Shown: positions 36,198 to 45,247, numbered from the stretch's first letter. The stretch is DNA of 64,000 nt from Parasedimentitalea huanghaiensis (GCF_009753675.1 NZ_WQLV01000004.1:234872-298871), one strand, 5' to 3'. The notes: generated by a model from the letters alone, not told the origin. A program made the numbers and translations.

Positions 36198-36734
36198 TTG
36201 AGTACCCATATTGAGATAAGCGACGTGTTGCCGGAAAACAGTGGTGACATTGAACAGTTGTACCGTGACGCATTTCCTGATGAGGATTTAGTACCGCTGG
36301 TCAAAAAACTGTTGGTAAGCGGCGATGACGTACTGTCACTGACCGCAACAAAAGGCGGAAACCTTGTGGGGCATGCGGTTTTCACGACATGTGGGATTGC
36401 CGTAGAAAATGAAACTTCGGACCATCGCGTTGCGCTCTTGGGCCCCGTTGCCGTTTTGGCTGCTCTGCAAAAACAGGGGATCGGCGGTAGAATGATCCAG
36501 GAAGGGTTGGAGAGGTTGACCGTAGCTGGGATTGCGCAAGTCTTTGTGTTGGGCGACCCGAGCTACTATAGCCGGTTTGGATTTCAAGAAGACGGTTTCA
36601 TCATCCCTCCATATCCACTCACTGAGCAATGGCGCCCTGCGTGGCAGTCTAAAAGCCTGCAAAATGATATGCAGGTCCAGTCAGGTATTCTGACAGTGCC
36701 TGTCGCGTGGAAGGATGCATCGCTGTGGTCCTGA
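36198..36734 (+). CDS. GNAT family N-acetyltransferase (YhbS-like)
   Basis: 178 aa, TTG start with GAGGA seven to nine bases upstream; a TTG five codons earlier is the alternative. Acetyl-CoA binding motif A: LLGPVAVLAALQKQGIGGRMIQEGL (about 80-104) with the QxxGIG core, then VFVLGDPSYYSRFGF, typical of YhbS-type enzymes. The gene lies 11 bases after dctD. Substrate unknown. Probably in the dctBD transcript. Confidence 0.8.
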   Translation: MSTHIEISDVLPENSGDIEQLYRDAFPDEDLVPLVKKLLVSGDDVLSLTATKGGNLVGHAVFTTCGIAVENETSDHRVALLGPVAVLAALQKQGIGGRMIQEGLERLTVAGIAQVFVLGDPSYYSRFGFQEDGFIIPPYPLTEQWRPAWQSKSLQNDMQVQSGILTVPVAWKDASLWS

Positions 36735-36775
36735 TAGGCCAGGCAAGGTGAATCACAATTCTGAGAAGTGTTAAA

Positions 36776-36829
36776 GTTTGTGCGAAATTCCGCACAAACT
36801 CGGTGATAGCCTGTGTGGAAATCCACACA
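36776..36829. promoter_or_regulatory. two tandem palindromes upstream of dctP, candidate DctD sites
   Basis: GTTTGTGCG-AAATTC-CGCACAAAC (36776-36799) and TGTGTGGAAATCCACACA (36812-36829), the second centred 33 bases from the first. Both are inverted repeats of the type bound by DctD upstream of dicarboxylate transport genes. They lie about 185-235 bases before the dctP start. No matching -24/-12 promoter was found downstream. Confidence 0.6.
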
Positions 36830-37012
36830 ACACTGACCTGTGTATTTAGGGAACTTGCTGAAATGAACGTGTAACCAATTGATATTGGTGAAAAACGAGT
36901 AAATTTCAATGATTTTCGAAACAATTCTTGAGCCACAGTTACTCAGGCGTGATGCTATCAATCGGAGCTCTCTGTTGGGGAGAGACTGAGATTGATTACC
37001 TGGGAGGGTACT

Positions 37013-38014
37013 ATGAAATTTTTGACAACTGCCGCCACAGCAATGGCTTTGACTGTGACCGCTGGCGCTGCAATTGCGGCCTGTGACACCGGTGAGATCG
37101 TGGTGAAATTTGCCCACGTGACCAACACGGATAAGCACCCCAAAGGCATTGCGGCCTCACTGCTGGAGAAGCGCGTTAACGACGAAATGAACGGCACCAT
37201 GTGCATGGAGGTCTATCCGAACTCCACGCTGTACAATGACAACAAAGTTCTGGAAGCAATGCTGCAGGGCGACGTTCAGCTGGCGGCCCCGTCGCTGTCT
37301 AAGTTTGAGAAATTCACCAAGCAGTTCCGCCTGTTTGATCTGCCGTTCATGTTCAAAAACATCGAAGCCGTTGATGCATTCCAGGCTTCTGAAGATGGTC
37401 AGGCCCTATTGGACAGCATGCAGCGTCGTGGTCTGCAAGGTCTGGCGTTCTGGCACAATGGTATGAAGCAGATGTCTGCCAACAAGCCACTGGTTGCACC
37501 TACAGATGCTGATGGCCTGAAGTTCCGCGTTCAGTCGAGCGACGTTCTGGTCGCGCAGATGGAAGCCATCGGTGGTTCGCCACAGAAAATGGCGTTCTCG
37601 GAAGTCTACGGCGCTCTGCAGCAGGGTGTTGTCGACGGTCAGGAAAATACCTGGTCGAACATCTACGGCAAGAAGTTCTTTGAAGTTCAGGACGGTGTGA
37701 CCGAAACCAACCACGGTATCATCGACTATCTGGTTGTGACCAATGTGGACTGGCTGGAAAGCCTGGACGCTCCAGTGCGCGAGCAGTTCCTGACCATTCT
37801 GGGTGAAGTCACTGAGACACGCAACAGTGAAGCTTTTGCAGTGAACGAAGCTGCCAAGGCATCAATTGTTGAAGCAGGTGGCACTATCCGTCAGCTGGAC
37901 GCAACGCAGCGCCAGGAATGGGTCGACACCATGATGCCGGTTTGGTCGCAGTTTGCCGGTGATGTGGGTCAGGACAAGATTGATGCCGCTCAGGCGATCA
38001 ACGCCAACCACTAA
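37013..38014 (+). CDS. dctP: TRAP dicarboxylate transporter, periplasmic binding protein DctP
   Basis: 333 aa. Signal peptide about 1-23 (ending AAIAA). The mature protein catches the solute in the periplasm and passes it to DctQM. Family motifs: VVKFAHVTNTDKHPKG (about 28-43), the carboxylate-binding Arg in LKFRVQSSD (about 169), and YGALQQGVVDGQENTWSNI (about 201-219). GGGAGGG lies four bases before this ATG, which is preferred to one seven codons upstream. A C4-dicarboxylate or similar organic acid is the likely solute. Confidence 0.92.
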   Translation: MKFLTTAATAMALTVTAGAAIAACDTGEIVVKFAHVTNTDKHPKGIAASLLEKRVNDEMNGTMCMEVYPNSTLYNDNKVLEAMLQGDVQLAAPSLSKFEKFTKQFRLFDLPFMFKNIEAVDAFQASEDGQALLDSMQRRGLQGLAFWHNGMKQMSANKPLVAPTDADGLKFRVQSSDVLVAQMEAIGGSPQKMAFSEVYGALQQGVVDGQENTWSNIYGKKFFEVQDGVTETNHGIIDYLVVTNVDWLESLDAPVREQFLTILGEVTETRNSEAFAVNEAAKASIVEAGGTIRQLDATQRQEWVDTMMPVWSQFAGDVGQDKIDAAQAINANH

Positions 38015-38027
38015 CATACTCTCGTGG

Positions 38028-38053
38028 GGTGCGTGCGAGCACGCACCCTACAC
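38028..38053. repeat. palindromic repeat (family B, copy 3)
   Basis: GGTGCGTGCGAGCACGCACC followed by CTACAC, in the dctP-dctQ gap. Same core as 20226-20254. It could act as a hairpin that keeps dctP message levels above dctQM. Confidence 0.7.
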
Positions 38054-38112
38054 CTTCAGCACCCAGATTGCGGTGCTGCACCGAACGACTTCCAATAAAT
38101 GGGGATAGCGAT

Positions 38113-38793
38113 ATGTCGGGGGCAAGGTCCGGTCCGGCCGGGTTTATCAATTCAATCGAGGAAAACGTGATTGCCGGGCTGCTTGGCCTGATGACATTGA
38201 TCACATTTGCCAATGTGGTGGCACGTTTTGTTTTTAATTCAAACATCCTGTGGGCGCTGGAACTGACGGTGTTCCTGTTTGCCTGGTTGGTGCTGTTAGG
38301 GGCATCATATGCGGTAAAAACCCATGCCCACTTGGGTGTGGACGCCATATTGAACATGCTGGCCCCGGCGCCACGACGCATTCTAGCGCTGGTTTCTGTT
38401 GGCTGCTGCCTGTTGTTCGCCTTGCTATTGCTGAAAGGCGCCTATGACTACTGGGCCGTTTTTGCCGATTTGCCGCCAACATCAGGGCGCTGGTTTCCTA
38501 CAGGGTTTGATCTGAAGGCGCGCAGCCAAAGTTTCTATGAGGTGCAAGACGTGCCGATGGTGGGTTGGCTGACATGGCTGGAAGGGCTGATCAACTACGG
38601 CGAGACCTATGAAAAGCTGCCAAAAGTGGTGCCCTATATCGTGCTGCCGCTATCGATGTTGCTGCTGGTGCTGCGGTTCGGACAGGCTGCACGGCAAATC
38701 TGGGCTGGAGAGTTGGACCGGCTGGTGGCCAGTCATGAAGTAGAAGATGAGCTGGAAGCCATGCGTGCTCAGCAGAACGAGGAGCGCGACTGA
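38113..38793 (+). CDS. dctQ: TRAP transporter small membrane subunit DctQ
   Basis: 226 aa from the ATG at 38113, with GGGGA seven bases upstream. Four membrane segments (about 17-38, 48-66, 84-106, 175-197). Motifs ENVIAGLLGLMTLITFANVVAR and SYAVKTHAHLGVD are typical of DctQ. Between helices 3 and 4 is an extended loop (about 110-170), making it longer than the usual 160-180 residues; such long forms occur in the DctP-type family. It overlaps dctM by one base. Confidence 0.9.
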   Translation: MSGARSGPAGFINSIEENVIAGLLGLMTLITFANVVARFVFNSNILWALELTVFLFAWLVLLGASYAVKTHAHLGVDAILNMLAPAPRRILALVSVGCCLLFALLLLKGAYDYWAVFADLPPTSGRWFPTGFDLKARSQSFYEVQDVPMVGWLTWLEGLINYGETYEKLPKVVPYIVLPLSMLLLVLRFGQAARQIWAGELDRLVASHEVEDELEAMRAQQNEERD

Positions 38794-40169
38794 TGGACGT
38801 CGTCCTATTATTCTCATTGGTGATTGGCATGATGCTGATCGGGGTACCGATTGCGGTCTCCCTTGGCCTAAGCTCAACCCTGTTCCTGCTGGTTTATTCC
38901 GACAGCTCGCTGGCTTCCGTTGCCGGAACGCTGTTTGAGGCCTTTGAGGGGCACTTTACCCTGCTGGCGATCCCGTTCTTTATCCTGGCCTCGTCCTTTA
39001 TGACCACTGGCGGTGTCGCGCGGCGGATCATCCGGTTTTCTATAGCCTGTGTGGGACACCTTCCTGGCGGCCTGGCAATTGCGGGTGTGTTTGCCTGTAT
39101 GATGTTTGCGGCCTTATCCGGGTCTTCGCCTGCAACCGTGGTGGCGATTGGGTCCATTGTCATCGCTGGCATGCGTCAGGTCGGGTACACAAAAGAATTT
39201 GCCGCTGGTGTGATTTGTAATGCTGGTACCCTAGGTATCTTGATCCCACCGTCGATTGTTATGGTGGTTTATGCCGCTGCGGTTGAGGTCTCCGTAGGAC
39301 GGATGTTCTTGGCCGGCGTTATCCCCGGGTTGCTGGCTGGCGTCATGTTGATGGTTACAATCTTTGTGATGGCCAAGGTTAAAAACTTGCCCAAGGGTGA
39401 ATGGCTGGGTTGGCGCGAAATTTTTGCCTCAGGCCGGGAAGCGGGTTGGGGATTGTTTCTGATCGTGATCATTCTGGGTGGCATCTATGGTGGTATCTTT
39501 ACCCCAACCGAAGCCGCAGCCGTAGCAGCGATCTATTCGTTCTTGATTGCCTGCTTTATCTACAAGGACATGGGGCCGCTGTTTAATGGTGAAGGACATG
39601 CTAAAACCAGCCTGTTCAAGAAGCCCCAGGCTGTGATCACTGCCTTCTTCCATCACGACACCAAGCAGACGTTGTTTGAGGCAGGCAAGCTGACGGTAAC
39701 ACTGCTGTTTGTGATCGCCAATGCGTTGATCCTGAAACATGTACTAACGGATGAACAGATCCCGCAAAGCATCGCTAACGCGATGTTGTCAGCTGGCTTT
39801 GGCCCAGTGGTGTTCTTGATCGTGGTCAATGTGATCCTGCTAATCGGTGGACAGTTCATGGAGCCTTCTGGGCTGCTGGTGATTGTGGCGCCATTGGTGT
39901 TTCCAATTGCGATCGAACTGGGCATTGATCCGATCCATCTGGGCATCATCATGGTGGTGAATATGGAAATTGGTATGATCACTCCACCCGTTGGTCTGAA
40001 CTTGTTCGTGACCTCGGGCGTGGCTGGCATGCCGATGATGGCGGTGGTGCGGGCGGCTCTGCCATTCTTGGCGGTTCTCTTCGTGTTCCTGATTATGATC
40101 ACCTACATTCCGTGGTTGTCGACAGTATTGCCAAACGCGGTAATGGGACCTGAAATCATAACCAAGTAG
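38793..40169 (+). CDS. dctM: TRAP transporter large membrane subunit DctM
   Basis: 458 aa, full-length DctM with about 12 membrane helices. It carries out sodium-driven import in the inner membrane. Motifs: GHLPGGLAIAGVFACMMFAALSGSSPATV (about 85-113) and GTLGILIPPSIVMVVYA (about 147-163). Near 255-295 lies a longer soluble loop (FNGEGHAKTSLFKKPQ). Starts with TGATG overlap and ends before an intrinsic terminator. Confidence 0.94.
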   Translation: MDVVLLFSLVIGMMLIGVPIAVSLGLSSTLFLLVYSDSSLASVAGTLFEAFEGHFTLLAIPFFILASSFMTTGGVARRIIRFSIACVGHLPGGLAIAGVFACMMFAALSGSSPATVVAIGSIVIAGMRQVGYTKEFAAGVICNAGTLGILIPPSIVMVVYAAAVEVSVGRMFLAGVIPGLLAGVMLMVTIFVMAKVKNLPKGEWLGWREIFASGREAGWGLFLIVIILGGIYGGIFTPTEAAAVAAIYSFLIACFIYKDMGPLFNGEGHAKTSLFKKPQAVITAFFHHDTKQTLFEAGKLTVTLLFVIANALILKHVLTDEQIPQSIANAMLSAGFGPVVFLIVVNVILLIGGQFMEPSGLLVIVAPLVFPIAIELGIDPIHLGIIMVVNMEIGMITPPVGLNLFVTSGVAGMPMMAVVRAALPFLAVLFVFLIMITYIPWLSTVLPNAVMGPEIITK

Positions 40170-40189
40170 GTAGCATTATGTTTCGTAGA

Positions 40190-40223
40190 AAAGGCGTCCC
40201 GTGTTTGTGGGGCGCCTTTTTTA
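40190..40223 (+). terminator. intrinsic terminator of dctPQM
   Basis: AAGGCGTCCC pairs with GGGGCGCCTT (one G-T pair), eight-base loop, followed by TTTTTT. Confidence 0.9.
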
Positions 40224-40298
40224 GTTGTGCCCGGTTTTTTCGGCATGGCAACGACGCGCGGGGCGGGTTGTCCAGTCCATACTTTTTGTGCGCAGAAC

Positions 40299-40313
40299 TG
40301 TGATATAGTCACA
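40299..40313. promoter_or_regulatory. short palindrome upstream of the AraC gene
   Basis: TGTGA-TATAG-TCACA. It is one base shorter in the spacer than a CRP/FNR-type site. Its position 30 bases before the start fits an autoregulatory or core-promoter operator. Confidence 0.3.
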
Positions 40314-40342
40314 AACAACTGAATAGGAAAAGCACAGCGGCC

Positions 40343-41083
40343 ATGTACGATCCAAAGGGAAACGGAAAAGAAAAGTCGGTACAGGCGGTGCAGTTTATTG
40401 AGGTTGAACCTCCAAGTCACCTACGTGGAATAGTTCATCGCTTTCTTGAGCTTAAGACCGAAGAACCTCTCGCTGCTGACTACTGCTTTCACGCGCTGCC
40501 TGATGCCTGTACCTACATCGTCTTAAATCAGTTAGACCGTATGATCACAGGCGTTGCCAAGCTTAGGGCTGCCTCTGAAGAATTCAATTTGGGTAAAAAG
40601 TTCCATTTTGTAAACATCAGGTTTTTACCGGGCGTATGGCAGGGAGATTCTGAACAGATTGTGCAAGGGGCTGTGGAGGTGCCTTATGCGGGAGATCTGC
40701 CGCTGACCAATCTAAACGAAGAGCTTTCAAAGCAAAGTTTTGCAAATAGCCAACTGATCCTGGCAGGGTTTGTAGAAATGCTGATTGGAAAAAAGCTGGT
40801 TGCGCCAAACCTGGTAACTGAAAAAATACTCCGCAATCTCGACGAGATTCATTCGGTCGCGGATATGGCGGAGTTTTCGGGCATTTCTCCGCGGCAGTTG
40901 CAACGTACGCTTAAACGAACAACGGGATTTGCCCCGCATGATTTTCTGAAGGTGCTGAGACTGCAACAGGCACTAAATGGAGCAAACACCTGGTCATATG
41001 CAGACCAGTCCCACTTCATCCACTCATTTCGCAAAGCGACCGGCTATACGCCGGGCAGATATTCTAGAAAGTTTGATGTCTGA
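40343..41083 (+). CDS. AraC family transcription regulator
   Basis: 246 aa. The C-terminal DNA-binding region (about 150-243) holds two helix-turn-helix units: VADMAEFSGISPRQLQRTLKRTTG and YADQSHFIHSFRKATGYTPGRY, the latter the AraC signature. The N-terminal 140 residues are of the DUF6597 type (VHRFLELKTEEP, LPDACTYIVL), a likely sensing domain. A TGTGA-N5-TCACA palindrome lies 30 bases upstream of the ATG. The next gene is a VOC protein, a possible target. Confidence 0.85.
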   Translation: MYDPKGNGKEKSVQAVQFIEVEPPSHLRGIVHRFLELKTEEPLAADYCFHALPDACTYIVLNQLDRMITGVAKLRAASEEFNLGKKFHFVNIRFLPGVWQGDSEQIVQGAVEVPYAGDLPLTNLNEELSKQSFANSQLILAGFVEMLIGKKLVAPNLVTEKILRNLDEIHSVADMAEFSGISPRQLQRTLKRTTGFAPHDFLKVLRLQQALNGANTWSYADQSHFIHSFRKATGYTPGRYSRKFDV

Positions 41084-41152
41084 AATGTACAATACGCGGA
41101 TGCAACGGCTTGTTAGGTGATCGTCATACTCACAACAAAAATGGAAATGACG

Positions 41153-41533
41153 ATGACCAAGATGAATGCAGTTGGCTGGTTTGATATCTACGTAGACGAC
41201 CTGAACCGGGCGGTGGAATTTTACGAAGCTGTGATGGGATGCAAGCTTGAACCGATGGGCGATCCAACTGGTGAAACACAGATGATGAGTTTCCCTGCAG
41301 ATATGGGTGTGTACGGTGCAGCTGGTGCTCTCACTAAGTCCCCACATGCTGGCCCTGGAGTTGGCGGAACAATTGTGTATTTTTCTGTCGAGGACTGCGC
41401 TGTTCAGCAAGCCCGCGTTGCAAGTGCAGGAGGGGTCGTGATCAGACCCAAATTTTCAATCGGCGAATTTGGATGGGTAACGTTGTGCCAAGACACTGAG
41501 GGAAACATGTTTGGGTTCAATTCTTTGAAATAA
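41153..41533 (+). CDS. VOC (glyoxalase/bleomycin-resistance) family protein
   Basis: 126 aa from ATG 41153 (GGAA six bases upstream; earlier in-frame ATGs at 41141 and 41147 also exist). It has the two beta-alpha-beta-beta-beta units of the VOC fold: GWFDIYVDDLNRAVEFYEAVMG (about 7-28), and IVYFSVEDCAVQQARVASAGG to the end VTLCQDTEGNMFGFNS. The E at the metal position of the last strand appears as DTEGN. It may be a dioxygenase-like or binding protein; substrate unknown. Confidence 0.8.
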   Translation: MTKMNAVGWFDIYVDDLNRAVEFYEAVMGCKLEPMGDPTGETQMMSFPADMGVYGAAGALTKSPHAGPGVGGTIVYFSVEDCAVQQARVASAGGVVIRPKFSIGEFGWVTLCQDTEGNMFGFNSLK

Positions 41534-41772
41534 ATAGGTTTTGGTCTCAAGTTGCGAGCGTCAATAAACGTGGTTCATGTGACAGCATAGGCTAACTCGT
41601 AAGCATCGTGCAGCCTCTGTTCTAGTTGGGTTGACCTATTCAAAAACGAACTTTGCTCCTATTCCAGCAGGCTGGAATGGGAGCGGGCGATTTCTTGCTT
41701 CGGGTGGCGGGACGCAGATTGTGTGGGTCTCATTATTCGGCCGCGAACCAAAAACGGTTCAAGGCGGTTATT

Positions 41773-42018
41773 CTATTTCTGGACTTGTTTGTAAGCATCA
41801 AACAGATCGGACACTGAAATGCCGTCAATGGTCATGCCACTTAGGTTGGCGTCTGTAATTTGACAGTTGCTCAGGTTAACATTGTTAATTTTCACACCAC
41901 TCATATTGACGTCATCAAAAAGAACAGCTTGCAAATTTACATCGGTGAACTTGCTTTCAGAAAGATCAACATCCTCGAATGTTGAATTTGGAATAGACTT
42001 TTTAACTTGGGTTATCAT
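41773..42018 (-). CDS. short pentapeptide-repeat protein
   Basis: 81 aa. Residues about 13-68 follow the pentapeptide pattern with a hydrophobic centre every five residues (FEDVD LSESK FTDVN LQAVL FDDVN MSGVK INNVN LSNCQ is the register). About eleven units would give under three turns of a right-handed beta-helix. No membrane segment. Isolated between the VOC gene and the outer membrane protein. Role unknown. Small flanking gaps (about 240-250 bases each side) hold no other clear gene; a 47-codon frame without ATG at 42075-42215 could be a remnant. Confidence 0.7.
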   Translation of the reverse strand: MITQVKKSIPNSTFEDVDLSESKFTDVNLQAVLFDDVNMSGVKINNVNLSNCQITDANLSGMTIDGISVSDLFDAYKQVQK

Positions 42019-42267
42019 GTATTTTTCCTACGTTGGGCGTCAAATCCTGCCGCGTGCATGTATAATTATAGGCTCAACTTGACCCTAAATTGGTGCTGTT
42101 TGCTACACTTTTTGAGGCCGAAGAGGCGGCGAAACGTAAGTATTTGAAACGGCTGCTTATCCTACGACGGCAACTGCAATTCCAGGGTTTTGCATGGAAG
42201 AAGCGCATTTCGTGAAACGCGGTGAAATTCGCCAATAGTTTCTAGTGAGTGTGCCCGCGGGAAGGTC

Positions 42268-43032
42268 CTAAAACCGAAAGCCGACCCCCGCCAGCAATCC
42301 TTGTGTCACGGTATCGTATTCAAAGAAGCTTGGTGTACCCGGAGTACCCGATTTGTAATCCACGCCCAAAGCCCGGTAGGTCATGAACAAAGAAGTGTTT
42401 TGCCAGCGGTCGTAGGCAAACCCGCCCATCAGATTCCAGGTGAAATCTGACCCGACGCCAAATCCTCCCAGATCCCCCTGCATTAAGACGCGCCATTTTG
42501 GATTCAAACGCCGTTGCCACCGCAGCCCAACTATGGGGTCGGTCCAGTTGTCGCCGCGTTGTAAATTGCCAGCCGCAGGGCCTGTGAGAATGTTCAGATT
42601 AACATCGATATCCCAGTGCCGTAGTCCGGCATAGGCGTCGAAAGTATCACTGTCATTGCTAAATCGATAGGTCGCTAAGGCCTCAAAAATTGATTGCTTG
42701 TAGTCCGCCCGAATATCACCAATTGGGCTGGTCGCCCCATTGCCAAGATTCATAAAGGCGTAATCCAGAGCAAAACCATACCCGCTGTGGTGGCGGCCTT
42801 CAAAGCGCAGCATTCCTCCGGCTTCCATGTTTCTAAAGACATCACCGGGATCAACCGAGATATCGCCTCCAAGCCGACCAAGGGTACTGGTGCCGCTTAT
42901 GGAGGGCGCCAACAAATATGGAGCAATCACAAAGTCCCAACTGTCTTGTGCCGCAAGCGAATCTACGGAGAGGAAAGCCGTAGCAGCAATCAAGATAGGC
43001 CCAGTCAGAAGGTTTGTGGTTCTTTGAGGCAC
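42268..43032 (-). CDS. outer-membrane beta-barrel protein
   Basis: 254 aa. Signal peptide about 1-28 (ending SLAAQ). The mature part has alternating hydrophobic strands with aromatic girdles, such as WDFVIAPYLLAPSIS, GYGFALDYAFMNLG and FEALATYRFS, and ends in GLLAGVGFRF; a C-terminal Phe is the outer membrane insertion signal. About eight to ten strands would fit. Ligand or role unknown. Confidence 0.75.
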   Translation of the reverse strand: MPQRTTNLLTGPILIAATAFLSVDSLAAQDSWDFVIAPYLLAPSISGTSTLGRLGGDISVDPGDVFRNMEAGGMLRFEGRHHSGYGFALDYAFMNLGNGATSPIGDIRADYKQSIFEALATYRFSNDSDTFDAYAGLRHWDIDVNLNILTGPAAGNLQRGDNWTDPIVGLRWQRRLNPKWRVLMQGDLGGFGVGSDFTWNLMGGFAYDRWQNTSLFMTYRALGVDYKSGTPGTPSFFEYDTVTQGLLAGVGFRF

Positions 43033-43392
43033 ATTTATCTCCTACCTGTGATAGCCAGAATGAGTAGGCGGATCTGTCGCAATCTAAGCTCGAACGGAAA
43101 ACCCAAGGCCATCTTGCCTTAATGCACATTTGATTTCACTGAACATAAGGTAGCACGGATATGCATTTCGCCTTCCAGAACATCTTCTTTTTTACGGTGA
43201 AGTCATACAAAATGTTGGGGGAGGATGGACGAGACCGGTGATGATGCAAAGTTTTTGGACGCCATCTGGATTGATCTCTGTGGCGGTTTAACCAAAGTCG
43301 CGCAAATCTAATCTTTGCGCGCGCTGCCTCTGGACGCCCCAATCTGAAATCCCTATATAATTGCTCAGGTAAACACTCGAGGCCCTGTCCTG
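43033..43392. other. intergenic region between the barrel gene and sufT-like gene
   Basis: 360 bases carrying the two divergent promoters. Open frames on the minus strand here have no family resemblance and no ribosome sites. No repeat or RNA structure stood out. Confidence 0.4.
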
Positions 43393-43755
43393 ATGACCAA
43401 TGCGTCCCAACCGTTAGAAGGTGCACCACTTATCGCACCCTCCACTGTCAGCCACTCACTGTATGAGCCGGTGGTTGAAGCCATCCGTACAGTTTATGAT
43501 CCGGAAATCCCGGTCAATATCTACGAACTGGGTTTGATCTATACGATCGACATCAGCGAAGAGAACGATGTCAAAATCATCATGACGCTGACAGCACCAG
43601 GCTGCCCGGTTGCGGGTGAAATGCCGGGCTGGATCGTCGACGCTGTTGAACCCGTTGCAGGCATCAAAAGTGTCGATATTGACCTGACTTTTGAGCCACC
43701 CTGGGGCATGGAGATGATGTCTGATGAAGCGCGGCTGGAGCTTGGCTTTATGTAG
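43393..43755 (+). CDS. sufT: SufT-like Fe-S assembly protein (MIP18/DUF59)
   Basis: 120 aa. The MIP18 family domain fills residues about 22-115: AIRTVYDPEIPVNIYELGLIY (about 30-50), MTLTAPGCPVAGEMPGWI with the conserved Cys (about 71), and FEPPWGMEMMSDEARLELGFM at the end. It assists maturation of Fe-S proteins. The typical sufBCDS genes are not in the window; here it is followed by a SufA-like gene in the same direction. Confidence 0.9.
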   Translation: MTNASQPLEGAPLIAPSTVSHSLYEPVVEAIRTVYDPEIPVNIYELGLIYTIDISEENDVKIIMTLTAPGCPVAGEMPGWIVDAVEPVAGIKSVDIDLTFEPPWGMEMMSDEARLELGFM

Positions 43756-43913
43756 TATCAACTTGGTGGTCGGCGCTTGAGCCGCCGCCACCAGTTTGGT
43801 TCGAACAGATCGGACAAAGATATACTTGAAATCTATGTTTTTCCCGACGCAATCGGGCGTCGGGGTTGAGCCGCGCAAGCGACATCCTTAAATAGGGGTA
43901 GAAGGAGACACCA

Positions 43914-44273
43914 ATGTTTGGCATTCCCGGCAAGCAAGCCGTCACAATCACCCCTAAGGCTGCAGCGCAGATATCCAAGCTAATGGTGCAGGCTGGTCAT
44001 GCCGGACTACGGATCGGTGTCAAAAAAGGCGGCTGCGCAGGCATGGAATATACCATGGAGTACGTCAATCAGCCTGATCCTAACGATGAGGTCGTTGAGC
44101 AAAGCGGCGCCAAGGTGATGATTGCGCCAATGGCACAGATGTTCCTGTTTGGCACCGAGATCGACTATGAGGTGTCACTGTTGGAGGCTGGGTTCAAGTT
44201 TAACAACCCTAATGTTTCTGACGCTTGCGGGTGTGGTGAATCGATCAGCTTCAAGGATATGCCCAACCTTTGA
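43914..44273 (+). CDS. sufA: A-type Fe-S carrier (SufA/IscA/HesB)
   Basis: 119 aa. The three cluster-binding Cys are present: one in KKGGCAGMEY (about 39) and two in ACGCGES (about 105-107). Delivers Fe-S clusters to apo-proteins. It starts 158 bases after sufT with its own AAGGAG site. Relevant clients in this window include CoxS, CysI and CysH. Confidence 0.93.
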   Translation: MFGIPGKQAVTITPKAAAQISKLMVQAGHAGLRIGVKKGGCAGMEYTMEYVNQPDPNDEVVEQSGAKVMIAPMAQMFLFGTEIDYEVSLLEAGFKFNNPNVSDACGCGESISFKDMPNL

Positions 44274-44421
44274 CCGGGTAGAATGGGCGGTATGGAATTG
44301 GGCGGGTGTTTCCCGCCTTTTTGCTGTTCTGGTGACTGAAAATGTTGCGACCGAAGCTGTGGTAATTGTTTCGCGGCGCGGGCGATGTTACCAAGCTCAA
44401 AATGCATTTAGGAGGTAGCAG

Positions 44422-45171
44422 ATGCGGCGGAAATTAGCGGCGGGAAATTGGAAAATGAACGGCACTAGCGCGGCGCTGTCAGAATTGGAGGCACTGGCTG
44501 ATGCGCATACTACAGCTAGTGTAGACGTGTTGATTTGCCCTCCGGCTCCGCTTCTGCATCGTGCGGCAGAAATCGTGAAAAAGAGCGCAGTCACGGTAGG
44601 TGGACAGGATTGCCATGCCGCGACCTCCGGGGCGCATACCGGAGATGCAAGTGGTGAGATGTTAAAGGATGCGGGTGCTACATCGGTGATCTTGGGCCAT
44701 TCAGAGCGCCGCACGGATCACAATGAAACGGATGTCGTGGTTTGCTCGAAAGCTGAGGCTGCAATAGCGGCAGGGCTGACTGCCATTGTGTGTTTGGGGG
44801 AAAGCCTGCAGCAGCGCGAAACGGGCGTGACGTTGGAGATCATTGGAACACAGCTTGCTGAGTCTGTTCCCAATGACGCAACTGGTGACACTCTGGTGAT
44901 TGCATACGAACCGATTTGGGCCATTGGAACCGGAAAAGTGCCTACGTTGGAGCAAATTGGTGAGGTGCATACATTCTTGCGCACCCAACTTGTGGCCCGA
45001 TTTGGGGGTGAGACTGGTAGTGCAATTCGGCTCTTGTATGGTGGATCTGTGAAGCCGGGTAACGCTGCTGAAATTTTTGCTGTGGAAAATGTCGACGGCG
45101 CTCTGGTTGGAGGGGCTAGCCTTAAAGTGGCAGACTTTTCTCCAATCATTGCTGCTCTGGATGCAGCTTGA
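44422..45171 (+). CDS. tpiA: triosephosphate isomerase
   Basis: 249 aa, standard length. Catalytic residues: Lys11 (GNWKMNG), His in LGHSERRT (about 93-96) and Glu in AYEPIWAIGTGK (about 163). The phosphate loop LYGGSVKPGN is near 205. AGGAGG lies seven bases before the ATG. Glycolysis and gluconeogenesis, cytosol. Single gene. Confidence 0.96.
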   Translation: MRRKLAAGNWKMNGTSAALSELEALADAHTTASVDVLICPPAPLLHRAAEIVKKSAVTVGGQDCHAATSGAHTGDASGEMLKDAGATSVILGHSERRTDHNETDVVVCSKAEAAIAAGLTAIVCLGESLQQRETGVTLEIIGTQLAESVPNDATGDTLVIAYEPIWAIGTGKVPTLEQIGEVHTFLRTQLVARFGGETGSAIRLLYGGSVKPGNAAEIFAVENVDGALVGGASLKVADFSPIIAALDAA

Positions 45172-45247
45172 ATTGAAAATGGGTCAGAGCACGTAGCCCT
45201 GACCCGACCTCGCAGATAAAGGTACTGCGCGGTTCTTGGTGTTGTGG

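Noticed and set aside
36830..37012. Possible sigma-54 promoter upstream of dctP
   Set aside because: No GG-N10-GC pair in the right context was found; the nearest look-alike (GGGAACTTGC) has the wrong spacing, and the regulator lacks the sigma-54 loop.
42019..42267. 47-codon frame with many Lys/Arg/Leu upstream of the barrel gene's stop side
   Set aside because: It has no start codon and no similarity I can recognise; noted only as a possible remnant.
43136..43429. 97-codon minus-strand frame between the barrel gene and sufT
   Set aside because: Overlaps the sufT start, has no ribosome site and no recognisable sequence pattern.
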